Shown: positions 15,537 to 23,851, numbered from the stretch's first letter. The stretch is 63,103 nt of DNA from Oscillospiraceae bacterium (GCA_017537045.1 JAFYLN010000181.1:1-63103); one strand, 5' to 3'. Numbers and translations are program-made. Notes: generated by a model not told the origin, from the sequence alone.

Positions 15537-17729
15537 GTGGCAACATTAAAGGATATTGCCAATCTGGCAGGCGTTTCTCAGGGTACCGTTTCCAACGTCC
15601 TGAATGGCCGGGGCAATGTCAGCAGCAAGAAAATTAAACTGGTTGAAGCAGCAGCCGCTCAGTTGGGTTATACTGTCAACGAGCGCGCAAAATTGTTGCG
15701 CAAAGGCCACTCCAATATTCTTGCCCTTGTTCTGCCCAATACCCGTCTGCGCCGTTACAACGATATCCATACCTGCTTCAAATCTGCTGCAGAGCGCTTG
15801 GGCTACTCCGTATCCCTTTATTTGACAGACGATATTCCCGCTCGTGAACTGAGCCTCATCAGCAAACTGCGTTCCGATATGGTGGCCGGTGTTGCAATGA
15901 TCAGTTGTATCACCACACCTAACAACCCTTATGTAGAGGCAGGTTTCTCAGAATCCGAGCTTCTGTATCTGGAACGTCAGAATCGTGAGGATGCCAGTTA
16001 TCTGGGATTTGATTATCTGGAGGCCGGTCTGGCACTGGGAAGAATTGCTTCCGCACAAGAAGAGAAGTTTGTTCTTTTAGCTGAAACCCCCTACTATTCG
16101 AACGACAAAGCCTTTATTGACGGTTTCACCAGCGCATTTCACGTTGCTCAGCAAAATCGCATTCGCGTTTCCAGAATTGACCGACGTCAGCGCCAGAAGG
16201 ATTTGATCCAGCTGCTCAGTACCGAGCAGAATATCGGTTCCTTCTTCTCGTCCTCTTTTTCCCTGACCAAGTCCCTTTCTACCGTTTCCCAAACGTTCTT
16301 CCCGGATATTCGCCACATTCCCATTTATACCGTTGCACCTCTGCACACCCTTCCGGAAGGATCATATAGGAAATATGAATTTGACTTCCGGCTGCTGGGT
16401 AATAATGCCGCACAGCGATTGATTGCGCAGCTGGAGAATCCGGAGGAAGAACCTACTACAACTCTATGCCCGGCAGCGGGTTTCCGCCAGTGGGAACCGC
16501 AGCCAATTCAAACCAATACCGCAAAGTGCCTCAATCTGTTAATGCTTAACGGTCCGGAGGCAATCGCAGTTCAGAACCTGTCCCGGATCTACACCAACAG
16601 CACTGGAATCAAGATCAATGTTTCTGTGTTCTCCTACGATGAGATCTACGAAATACTCAGCACCACAGGCGGAAAGGCCTTTGATATTCTGCGTATTGAT
16701 ATCACGTTCCTGTCTTGGTTTGCTCAAAAACTATTAGTGCCATTAGAAGAGCTTGATCCCCAGATCGAACAGATTCTACCGCAATTTTTGGACGGTGTGG
16801 CGCAACGTTATTCCACGGTCGCCAACACTATCTACGCACTGCCCTTTAGCCCCAGTGTGCAGTTGCTGTACTATCGAAAGGATTTGTTTGACAGCACAGT
16901 ACTTCGTCGCTTGTATCAGGAAAAGTACAAGTGCGATCTGCAGCCTCCGTCTAATTTTACTGAGTTCAATCGAATTGCCGAGTTCTTTACCAAAAAGCAG
17001 AATCCCAACTCACCTGTTGACTACGGCACCAGTTTGACGCTGGGCAGTTTTGGTGTTGCCGGTTCTGAATTTATGGCACGGTATCTGGAAACGCACAAGA
17101 ACCTGTACGATGAAGATGGTAAAGTCCGGCTGAACGGTCCCGCGGGCAATCTGGCAATGCAGCAGTTGATCGATCTGAAGGAACTGGCTCCTACCCACAG
17201 TAACACATGGTGGACCGATACCGCAGAAGACTTTGCCTCCGGCCGACTTGCCATGGCCATTCTGTATAGTAACTACGCATCCGATCTGATCCGCGAAGGT
17301 TCCAATATCAGCGAGTTGATTGGCTGCACACTGGTTCCCGGTCAGAATCCCATTCTGGGTGGTGCATCTCTGGGTATTTCCAAATCCAGCCAGCATCCGC
17401 AGGAAGCACTCAACTTCATCAAATGGCTGTGCAGCGAAACCATTTCCTCTGCTGCCACGTTGCTGGGTGGTGTTTCTCCCTGCAAGGCCGCTTATCAGAA
17501 TTATGAGCTTGTGGACAGTTATCCCTGGTTGGATCTGGCTGGTAAAAGTTTCTCCATTGCCAACGGCAGACGGCAGCCCCCCGAGGACACAAGACCTTTC
17601 AACGAGCGTCAATTCCTGAACATCATCGGTTTGGCCGTAAAGAATGCATATTATGGTGTGCAGTCTCCTGCCGATGCGCTCAATTGGGCACAATCCGAAT
17701 TCGAATCCAGTTTTCCCACAGCAGAATAG
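15537..17729 (+). CDS. LacI-family regulator fused to a solute-binding domain
   Basis: The 730-residue protein has a LacI DNA-binding domain (residues 1-56: TLKDIANLAGVSQGTVSNVL, hinge region NERAKLLRKG), a periplasmic-binding-like sensor (about 57-310), and then about 400 more residues that match a family-1 ABC solute-binding protein (from NLLMLNGPEAIAVQNLSRIY to PADALNWAQSEFESSFP). There is no signal peptide or membrane segment, so both binding domains are cytoplasmic. Start is GTG at 15537 after GGAG. LacI regulators are normally about 340 residues, so this is a double-length fusion. It most likely controls the adjacent divergent operons. Confidence 0.85.
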   Translation: MATLKDIANLAGVSQGTVSNVLNGRGNVSSKKIKLVEAAAAQLGYTVNERAKLLRKGHSNILALVLPNTRLRRYNDIHTCFKSAAERLGYSVSLYLTDDIPARELSLISKLRSDMVAGVAMISCITTPNNPYVEAGFSESELLYLERQNREDASYLGFDYLEAGLALGRIASAQEEKFVLLAETPYYSNDKAFIDGFTSAFHVAQQNRIRVSRIDRRQRQKDLIQLLSTEQNIGSFFSSSFSLTKSLSTVSQTFFPDIRHIPIYTVAPLHTLPEGSYRKYEFDFRLLGNNAAQRLIAQLENPEEEPTTTLCPAAGFRQWEPQPIQTNTAKCLNLLMLNGPEAIAVQNLSRIYTNSTGIKINVSVFSYDEIYEILSTTGGKAFDILRIDITFLSWFAQKLLVPLEELDPQIEQILPQFLDGVAQRYSTVANTIYALPFSPSVQLLYYRKDLFDSTVLRRLYQEKYKCDLQPPSNFTEFNRIAEFFTKKQNPNSPVDYGTSLTLGSFGVAGSEFMARYLETHKNLYDEDGKVRLNGPAGNLAMQQLIDLKELAPTHSNTWWTDTAEDFASGRLAMAILYSNYASDLIREGSNISELIGCTLVPGQNPILGGASLGISKSSQHPQEALNFIKWLCSETISSAATLLGGVSPCKAAYQNYELVDSYPWLDLAGKSFSIANGRRQPPEDTRPFNERQFLNIIGLAVKNAYYGVQSPADALNWAQSEFESSFPTAE

Positions 17730-17798
17730 ATGGCTCAAACCCAAAGCACTCAAAGAATCAGCTCTGGTTTGGGGTTCAGCCCATTGAATCGTATATTT

Positions 17799-17842
17799 AA
17801 GAATCGCCCCCACTTTTGTAAGTGAGGGCGATTCTTCTTTTT
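17799..17842 (+). terminator. Terminator after the LacI-SBP gene
   Basis: AAGAATCGCCC (17799-17809) pairs with GGGCGATTCTT (17826-17836), followed by CTTTTTG. It lies just before the right 225-bp repeat. Confidence 0.85.
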
Positions 17843-17861
17843 GCCTGCCGGGAATACGGTT

Positions 17862-18086
17862 TGCAAAATCAGTCTGGTGCAGATAACATCACCTTTTTCC
17901 GGTCTGGGAGATTTTCTCCATGACCATTTGGGAACCGTCATGGTTGGGATCTGTTTTAGCGGAAGATTTCGCACTTTTTCAGCTCCTCAAAGTCGCAAAT
18001 TCTTACTTCTGTTCTGCCGGGTTCATCCCAGTCGGCGACAATCCCACAGGCCATGTGCTCGAAATTATCATCATCGAAAAAGATAC
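17862..18086 (+). repeat. Right 225-bp direct repeat (rusA 3' end and downstream)
   Basis: It is the partner of 6275-6499. It includes the real 3' end of the rusA-like gene (stop at 17956) plus about 95 bp after it. The two copies bracket the whole carbohydrate locus. The post-stop part differs at only a few positions, mostly synonymous in a +1 reading frame starting with ATG at 17941. Confidence 0.8.
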
Positions 18087-18540
18087 CCTTCAGGTTGTTG
18101 ATGATCACGTTGATAGCCCGGTTGGAGGTGTCCCAGACCTTCACATTGTTGGTGCCCCGGGGTGCATAAATCCGGATCAGCACGAAAGCCTTTTCAAAAT
18201 AGGGGATGCCGGTCTGGCTTTCTCTAGCGATTTCCTCGTGAATCTCTCGGATCCAGTGATCTTCCAAAGAACTGGTCAGCTCCTTCTTCGCCGGCAGCGG
18301 CTCCGGGATCACCAGTGTGACCACGCTTTTGGTTTCGGTCTGGGCAATCGGTGCCGCTTCTACGATAGGCTTTCTTTTTGCGGAACCGAAATCCTGCATG
18401 TCATACTTGACTGCAAGAATCTGGCTGCGGAAGCGCATGGCCAACTCATACAGCTTGTCCAACTGCTTTTCGTCCTGTATGCCCTCTGCAGGCAGGTTCT
18501 TCTCCATCAGCTTCAGAGTTTTACGCAGATCGATATGCAC
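17956..18540 (-). CDS. RusA-like Holliday junction resolvase-type protein
   Basis: The 194-residue protein has a C-terminal domain (residues 110-194) with WDTSNRAINVIINNLKGIFF, DDDNFEH and TEVRICDF, resembling the RusA fold with its acidic metal-binding residues. The N-terminal 100 residues are helical and variable. RusA-like proteins resolve recombination and replication intermediates in phages and mobile elements. Start is GTG at 18540 after GGGGTGAG, overlapping the upstream gene by 20 bp. A truncated copy of its 3' end occurs at 6390-6499. The call is by motif resemblance and moderately sure. Confidence 0.65.
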   Translation of the reverse strand: MHIDLRKTLKLMEKNLPAEGIQDEKQLDKLYELAMRFRSQILAVKYDMQDFGSAKRKPIVEAAPIAQTETKSVVTLVIPEPLPAKKELTSSLEDHWIREIHEEIARESQTGIPYFEKAFVLIRIYAPRGTNNVKVWDTSNRAINVIINNLKGIFFDDDNFEHMACGIVADWDEPGRTEVRICDFEELKKCEIFR

Positions 18541-19582
18541 GGATACTCACCCCCTTCGCTTCATTCACATCCGGATACATCTTGGCTACCTCCAGATCCT
18601 CAGGCCAGACTACCAGGATACGCTGGATTTCAGGCACATAAATTTTCTTGGCAAGATCCACATCTCCCTTCACGGTGGAGAAGAAGTGGATCAGCTTCAA
18701 AATATCGAAGGCCGGATTCAGATAATATCGCTTGGGGTAGACCTCCACATCACCCTGCTTGGGTTCCTTCAGCAGGATTCCACCCTCCACCCCGTTTTCG
18801 ATGTAATAATCTTCGTCATAGATCCGTTCCAGACTCTGGGCCAGCAACTCGGGGGTAGTCAGATAGACGCGCTCGTACTGAGTCCGCAGCTTGATGGGTG
18901 CTCTGGAATAACGGACAGGCTTATCGGTCTCGGTATAGCGGTCCTTCAAAAGGGTCTTCCGGTTCCACATGGTATGCCGGATGATCTGCCGGGCAATCTC
19001 GTCGCGCTTGCCGTCATCGCAAATCAGAATCATCCCATGGGTCTTGGTTTCAAAAGAGCCGTATCGGTAAAAGAACAGGGATGCTTCCGCCTTGATCTGC
19101 CACTCCATGGTACCGTCACCAATGTCGTAGACAGCGTACCGCTTGTCATAAGCTACCAACATTCCTACAAACCGGGTGGTGGACAGGATGCCCTTACCGA
19201 TGTTCCGCCAGCAGGCAGAGGGAACGAAATAAGGCTCTTCTGTATCCAACAGTTCCCCGGAGAGGGGGATACCTCTCATCTCCATCCACATGCATACCTT
19301 AGACACCTGCAGCACCCGCTGCCGGGTCTTTCCACGGGTGGCATTGGAGAATAAAGGCTCTAAATCCGGGAACAGTTCCCGGCCCTTCTTGAGGACGGTG
19401 ACTACCCCATACTTATTCTTGGACACGTACCCGTTCTTAGTCAGAGGACGGGAGGCATAGGACATGGCGATCATATCTCCGGTGTTCTCCGTATCCAGGA
19501 ACTTCAGGCAGTCCTCATAGGACAAAATATTCAGTCTGATCAGGTGAAGGATCAGATTCAGTTGATTTTCATGCAGCTTCAT
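18521..19582 (-). CDS. Uncharacterised mobile-element protein
   Basis: The 353-residue protein is not recognised. The N-terminus (MKLHENQLNLILHLIRLNIL then SYEDCLKFLDTE) looks like a winged-helix region, followed by a basic segment and a mixed alpha/beta C-terminal half (YERVYLTTPELLAQSL, RILVVWPEDLEVAKMYPDV). No membrane segments or catalytic motif are obvious. The ATG at 19582 follows AAGGAGG, 10 bp after the upstream stop. It is operonic with the next two genes and likely acts in element replication or transfer; that is inference. Confidence 0.6.
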   Translation of the reverse strand: MKLHENQLNLILHLIRLNILSYEDCLKFLDTENTGDMIAMSYASRPLTKNGYVSKNKYGVVTVLKKGRELFPDLEPLFSNATRGKTRQRVLQVSKVCMWMEMRGIPLSGELLDTEEPYFVPSACWRNIGKGILSTTRFVGMLVAYDKRYAVYDIGDGTMEWQIKAEASLFFYRYGSFETKTHGMILICDDGKRDEIARQIIRHTMWNRKTLLKDRYTETDKPVRYSRAPIKLRTQYERVYLTTPELLAQSLERIYDEDYYIENGVEGGILLKEPKQGDVEVYPKRYYLNPAFDILKLIHFFSTVKGDVDLAKKIYVPEIQRILVVWPEDLEVAKMYPDVNEAKGVSIRAYRSA

Positions 19583-19592
19583 TTGTACCTCC

Positions 19593-20705
19593 TTAGCTTG
19601 TATCGAGATTGAAAAAGGCGAAACTATCAAATGGGCGCACTGCCCCTATATCCCAATTTTCCAAACCTTCCGGTTCTCCTATATCTATACTACTGCAGGC
19701 ATAAATACACATACTACTATACTTACAGTTCCTACCATGAGAAAAATACGCGCGTATTATAGGGGGGATTTCCGCAACGCGGCAATTTTCCACGTCCCGG
19801 AAATCCGAACTTTCTTTGTTCTTTTCCCGAATCTCTTCCTTGGTGTATTCATCCTCCAAATCGTTAATCACTTTGCGGCTCTTCCAGGCAACAAAGCGGT
19901 TGATCCGCTCGTTGTCGGTGCCGGGCGTATGCGTATTACGGGCCTTAATGCGTATAAGCTCTAGAATACGCATAATTTCCTCGTCGCTGGGATCATCGCA
20001 CGTGTCCTGGGTGGGGTAGCATCTGTTATAGATTACGCAGCCAAAGGAACCGGGCAGCCGGTGCAGTGGAAAATAGGCGCAGTAAAACTGAAAGAACCGC
20101 CAAACCTTGGTCTTCTCCCACTTCCAACGCTTGCCCAGAGTTTCCAGAGTCAGAACAGAACCGAATTTGCCATACTGGATGGCAGGAGCAAGGAAGGAGA
20201 AAGCGTTTCCCTTGTCGCGATAAACCGTGTGGCACCACAGATCCAGCCAGGCATCCGCCTCGCCAAACTTGTGGCCCATTTCCACCAGCCGCTCGGTAAT
20301 AGATCTGGGCATGCAAAGAAACCCATACTTGGGCGTGGTATAAACATTATCGTCCTCAGCGCACTCTGCACCGGAGCATTCAATGACCCAGTCGGTGATC
20401 CGGTAGGTCAGAATCTTGGTGTCCGGTTCCAGTGTGTAGGTGATATAGCCCAGCATCTGGAGCTCGTCCATGATTTCCAGTGCCTCTCTCCGAGTTTTCG
20501 CCTTCAAAATTTTCTTAAGGCCCACCATACCGCCGACCCAAGATCCAACCTCCACGGCATTCGTATAGCCGCAGTAGCGGGCGGTACCCTTACGGAATGC
20601 CGCACGGGATGCCAGCCGCAGATAATAGATCATAATTCCCTTGGCACGATAAGGAATTTCTGCTCTGGGAATTTTGAGCCAATCCCATTTTTTCAGACAC
20701 TTCAC
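19593..20705 (-). CDS. Uncharacterised protein, possible replication factor
   Basis: The 370-residue protein is not recognised. Residues 1-110 (KIPRAEIPYRAKGIMIYYLR, ALEIMDELQMLGYITYTLEP) resemble a winged-helix DNA-binding domain of the kind seen in replication initiators and DnaD-like proteins; the middle is Trp/Phe rich (ADAWLDLWCHTVYRDKGNAF) and the C-terminus charged. Start is GTG at 20705 after AGGAGGA. A terminator-like hairpin lies in its leader (20738-20781), so expression may be attenuated. A replication role is a guess from the context with a RusA-like gene. Confidence 0.55.
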   Translation of the reverse strand: MKCLKKWDWLKIPRAEIPYRAKGIMIYYLRLASRAAFRKGTARYCGYTNAVEVGSWVGGMVGLKKILKAKTRREALEIMDELQMLGYITYTLEPDTKILTYRITDWVIECSGAECAEDDNVYTTPKYGFLCMPRSITERLVEMGHKFGEADAWLDLWCHTVYRDKGNAFSFLAPAIQYGKFGSVLTLETLGKRWKWEKTKVWRFFQFYCAYFPLHRLPGSFGCVIYNRCYPTQDTCDDPSDEEIMRILELIRIKARNTHTPGTDNERINRFVAWKSRKVINDLEDEYTKEEIREKNKESSDFRDVENCRVAEIPPIIRAYFSHGRNCKYSSMCIYACSSIDIGEPEGLENWDIGAVRPFDSFAFFNLDTS

Positions 20706-20737
20706 AGTTTTCTCCTCCTTCCTCGCAATATATAAAA

Positions 20738-20781
20738 ATCAGGTGATACGGTTAGCGCTCCGGCTGCCCATATCACCTGAT
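20738..20781 (-). terminator. Hairpin between the HTH gene and the replication-like gene
   Basis: ATCAGGTGATA (20738-20748) and TATCACCTGAT (20771-20781) form an 11-bp stem. On the minus strand it is followed by TTTTTATATA and then by the ribosome site of the next gene, so it could act as a terminator or attenuator. Confidence 0.7.
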
Positions 20782-20823
20782 ATTCTTTCCCTCTATCTCC
20801 ACAGGAAATCCCTCACCCTTTCT

Positions 20824-21054
20824 TTATACACCGGCTAACGTACCGTTCAGATAGGCGATCAGCCTAGCGGTGTAGACCCGAATGTACTTCTGCCTGGTGC
20901 CGATGTTGCCACCAAGGTCTGCATAGGGTTTTCTGCCTGCGGCGATGAGTTCGGACAACTTCCGGGGCGACATACCAAGATAATCGGCTGCCACTTTCAG
21001 CGGAACAAAATTGGGATGCTCTTCTCTCAGCATATCAGCTTCTCTCTGATCCAT
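20824..21054 (-). CDS. Excisionase-like helix-turn-helix protein
   Basis: The 76-residue protein contains PLKVAADYLGMSPRKLSELI, a MerR/excisionase-type helix-turn-helix, followed by YADLGGNIGTRQKYIRVYTA with a wing and basic residues. Size and fold fit recombination directionality factors or small DNA-binding proteins of integrative elements. Start ATG 21054 follows AAAGGAGG and overlaps the previous gene's end by 20 bp. It is inside element A, so an excision-control role with the serine recombinase is plausible, not shown. Confidence 0.65.
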   Translation of the reverse strand: MDQREADMLREEHPNFVPLKVAADYLGMSPRKLSELIAAGRKPYADLGGNIGTRQKYIRVYTARLIAYLNGTLAGV

Positions 21055-21205
21055 CTGTGCTTCCTCCTTTCTCACTGCGCCATTTTTCAAAGGCCTGCAT
21101 ATTCTTCGGATCCTCATAGAAGCGAATGACTGCCTCCAGAAATATGGCACATAATAGCTGCTTCTCCATACTGGGAATCAGATTGGGGTTGATTTGTACC
21201 GTCAT
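21035..21205 (-). CDS. Small conserved element protein
   Basis: This 56-residue protein (MTVQINPNLIPSMEKQLLCA, ending with AFEKWRSEKGG) shares its layout with the 64-residue protein at 24476 in element B, both having a helix ending in a Phe-(Glu/Gln)-(Glu/Lys)-Trp motif. The ATG at 21205 has GGAGGTG 12 bases upstream, a little far; GTG at 21220 overlaps that site. It is first in the minus-strand operon behind a consensus promoter. Function is unknown. Confidence 0.6.
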   Translation of the reverse strand: MTVQINPNLIPSMEKQLLCAIFLEAVIRFYEDPKNMQAFEKWRSEKGGSTDGSERS

Positions 21206-21264
21206 ACTGATGTCATTCACCTCCTCAAACCCCAGATAATCACCGTTTGGTTGATTCTGCAATA

Positions 21265-21293
21265 ATTTTATTGTTCCCAGACTCGTTTGTCAA
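21265..21293 (-). promoter_or_regulatory. Promoter of the rusA operon
   Basis: On the minus strand TTGACA (21293-21288), 17 bp, TAAAAT (21270-21265). It is back to back with the XRE gene promoter, with CACCATTTGGTG (21303-21314), a palindrome, between them as a candidate operator. Confidence 0.7.
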
Positions 21294-21352
21294 GATAAAA
21301 TACACCATTTGGTGACATATTGCACAAACTTCTACTAATTCTACAAATCGGC

Positions 21353-21381
21353 TTGCAAAAGGTGATGTAATCTGCTATAAT
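21353..21381 (+). promoter_or_regulatory. Promoter of the XRE-recombinase operon
   Basis: TTGCAA (21353-21358), a 17-bp spacer and TATAAT (21376-21381), 36 bp upstream of the XRE start codon. Confidence 0.75.
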
Positions 21382-21416
21382 GCGGATACCGATACCAAAA
21401 AAGGAGTGGCTGCAAA

Positions 21417-22052
21417 ATGAGTATGGAAGAAAACGAGCAGGCTATCACCGAAAGCCTGCAGGATATAGAAGTTGAATATACGACCTTTGGCAGACGGCTG
21501 CGCCATATCCGCAAGGAGCGCAAGATGACCCAGGATGAATTTGCTAAGCTACTGGGCACCTCCAAGCAGATTCTCAGCCGGTATGAACGGGAGGATCGCT
21601 CCCCCAGAATTGAAGTGGTGCGTAAGTATGCCGAAGCGCTGAAGGTATCCGCAGATTATTTATTGGGTGACGAAGAGGCTGAGGCAGTGTCCTCCATGTT
21701 CTGGACACAGAAAAAGGAGAAGCCTTTCTACAAGATCTTCATTGAGGTTACCGCAGATAAAATGGGTCTGGATATTCCTGGAGTTGTGCAGAAAACCGGT
21801 CTGACAGATAGGCAGGTCCGGACGATTATCACCCGGCAGATGAAGATTGCTCCGCTGGATCTGGCAATGCAGCTGTCTGATACCCTGAATGTACCGTTGG
21901 AAGTCTGGCTGGGTGTGAAGGATTATGTTCCTGCAGAAGTATCTGCTGATGCATACGAAGTTGCCCGTGCTTACGATCGTGCTGACTTCCGGGATAAGAA
22001 TATGGCCAGAATGGCATTGAAGCTCAATCTGTTGAAGGAGGAAACTGTGTGA
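21417..22052 (+). CDS. XRE-family regulator of element A
   Basis: The 211-residue protein has a helix-turn-helix at residues 25-78 (FGRRLRHIRKERKMTQDEFA, LLGTSKQILSRYEREDRSPR), and then a second helical domain (about 95-211: ITRQMKIAPLDLAMQLSDTL) resembling another HTH-like region. This two-domain layout suits a phage-repressor-like switch between the divergent rusA and recombinase transcripts. The start follows AAGGAG. The stop overlaps the GTG start of the recombinase (GTGTGA), so the two are translationally coupled. Confidence 0.8.
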   Translation: MSMEENEQAITESLQDIEVEYTTFGRRLRHIRKERKMTQDEFAKLLGTSKQILSRYEREDRSPRIEVVRKYAEALKVSADYLLGDEEAEAVSSMFWTQKKEKPFYKIFIEVTADKMGLDIPGVVQKTGLTDRQVRTIITRQMKIAPLDLAMQLSDTLNVPLEVWLGVKDYVPAEVSADAYEVARAYDRADFRDKNMARMALKLNLLKEETV

Positions 22053-23563
22053 ATGCTGTTGTCTATGCCCGTTTTTCCAGTCATAGACAGGGTGAACAGT
22101 CCATCGAGGGTCAGGTTGCAGAGGCTGAGCGCTTCGCCGCTGCCCATGGACTGACCATTGTTAAGGTCTATGCCGACCGCGCACAGACCGGGCGAAACGA
22201 CAACAGAGAACAGTTTCAGCTTATGCTTGCGGCCGCGGCAAAACATGCGTTCGATGCTTTGATCGTCTGGAAGACCGACCGAATCGGACGAAACAAAGAG
22301 GAGATTGCCCTTAACAAATATCACCTGAAGAAAAACGGCGTCAAAATCTATTATGTGGCCGAGGCCATCCCGGATACCCCGGAGGGTATCATTCTGGAGG
22401 CAGTCATTGAAGGTATGGCCGCCTACTACTCCGAGCAGCTGTCCCAGAATGTCCGCAGAGGTATGCGGGCCAGTGCGCAGAAGGCCCAGTGTACCGGAGG
22501 TATGCCGCCGCTGGGATATGCGGTGGATGAAAACAAGAACTTCATTATCGATCCCAAACATGCCTCGACAGTCAAACTGATATTTGATCTGTATGCCGAG
22601 GGGAAATCCGTCACAGAGATTGCTGACGAGGTAAATGCAAGGGGCCTGCGCAATCAGCGGGGCAATCCCTTCTCTGCCAAGAGTATGATCCGCCTGCTGA
22701 ATAACAAGAAATACATTGGTGTGTACACCTATAAGGACGAACTGGTTCTGGAGAATGCCATGCCCGCTATTGTGGACATAGATACCTTCAATAAGGTGCA
22801 GGAGATGATGAAGCGGAACAAGAGAACCGCGGGTCGCAAAAAGGCCGTGGTGGAGTACCTGCTCACAGAAAAGCTATTCTGCGGCAAATGCGGAGCTGCT
22901 ATGACAGGATGCAGCGGAACCAGTAAGACTGGTACTGCGCACCACTATTATGTCTGCACCGCTCAAAAGAAAAAGCTGTGCACCAAGAAGGCAGTGCGAC
23001 AGCTCTGGATTGAGAATCTGGTTCTGGAATATGTAATTAAGCTGGTGCAGGATATGGACCTTATGGAGTTCATTGCAGAGAACACCTATCAGTACTATTT
23101 GGCACAAAACACCGATACCACCTACACCAAATCGCTTCAGAAGGCCCTTGCGGAAACGGATAAATCTATCTCAAATCTGCTCCGGGCCATTGAAGCCGGC
23201 ATCTTCAATGCAAGCACCAAGGAGCGATTGGGTGAACTGGAAGATCAGAAGTCGGAACTCAAATCTGCCTTGGCTGCAGCCAAGCTGAAAGAAGATCTAG
23301 GACTGAAGAAAGAGCACATTGTATTCTTCCTCCATCAGTTTTCGGTTATGGATTATTCCGACCTTGCCTGCCAGAAGCGGCTGATCAAGACCTTTGTGAA
23401 TTCTGTATTCGTTTACGATGACAAGGTCGTGCTGACGTTTAACTATTCCGGTGATAATCGGACGATGACACTAAAGGAAATTGACGCCGGATTACAGCAG
23501 GGCGTTCGTATTCCGGAGACCAACGCGTACCAAAGAAGAATAATCCGAACCTTATCTCAGTAG
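22049..23563 (+). CDS. Large serine recombinase (integrase of element A)
   Basis: The 504-residue protein has an N-terminal resolvase domain with the catalytic Ser region AVVYARFSSHRQGEQSIEGQ, then DALIVWKTDRIGRN; a recombinase domain (GGMPPLGYAVDENK); a zinc ribbon (CGKCGAAM, CTAQKKKLC); and a coiled-coil region (about 355-420). All parts expected of a full-length large serine integrase are present. The last 12 codons plus stop lie inside the 80-bp repeat that also forms the tRNA-Arg 3' end and terminator, so the gene abuts the right attachment site. The likely role is integration and excision at tRNA-Arg. Confidence 0.92.
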   Translation: MNAVVYARFSSHRQGEQSIEGQVAEAERFAAAHGLTIVKVYADRAQTGRNDNREQFQLMLAAAAKHAFDALIVWKTDRIGRNKEEIALNKYHLKKNGVKIYYVAEAIPDTPEGIILEAVIEGMAAYYSEQLSQNVRRGMRASAQKAQCTGGMPPLGYAVDENKNFIIDPKHASTVKLIFDLYAEGKSVTEIADEVNARGLRNQRGNPFSAKSMIRLLNNKKYIGVYTYKDELVLENAMPAIVDIDTFNKVQEMMKRNKRTAGRKKAVVEYLLTEKLFCGKCGAAMTGCSGTSKTGTAHHYYVCTAQKKKLCTKKAVRQLWIENLVLEYVIKLVQDMDLMEFIAENTYQYYLAQNTDTTYTKSLQKALAETDKSISNLLRAIEAGIFNASTKERLGELEDQKSELKSALAAAKLKEDLGLKKEHIVFFLHQFSVMDYSDLACQKRLIKTFVNSVFVYDDKVVLTFNYSGDNRTMTLKEIDAGLQQGVRIPETNAYQRRIIRTLSQ

Positions 23564-23604
23564 GAGAAGGGTTCGGATTATTTTTGCTTTTGGGAGGACA
23601 ATAT
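23525..23604 (+). repeat. Right 80-bp direct repeat (attR candidate)
   Basis: It is identical to 3219-3298. Its first 39 bases encode the recombinase C-terminus (YQRRIIRTLSQ and stop), and its hairpin then serves as the recombinase terminator. It marks the junction between element A and element B. Confidence 0.85.
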
Positions 23605-23851
23605 AAGTAAGATTATTTCTTGTGAGTTCAATATCGACACCGCCTGTGTCGAGGTCAAATATGCAGATGGCAGCATGATCTCCATCGACTGCACCCGGGT
23701 AGAAAATGAGATTGCCCGGAATATGTACGAAGCCAGTGAACTGGATTGGCTGGTCTATAACACCCCGGTGGACTATGTGAACCTTCTGCTCCATGGAGAT
23801 ATCCGGGAGTATCTGAGAAACACAACGGATCATCATCTGCTGGATACTTAA
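23603..23851 (+). pseudogene. Start-less copy of the 82-residue protein gene
   Basis: The reading frame (KIISCEFNIDTACVEVKYAD and onward) is open and about 90 percent identical in protein to the product at 3297, but the ATG has become ATA and GGAT became AAGT. No alternative start with a ribosome site is in frame near the beginning. Start loss rather than frame decay suggests a recent event. An inefficient ATA or downstream ATG start cannot be excluded. Confidence 0.75.
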
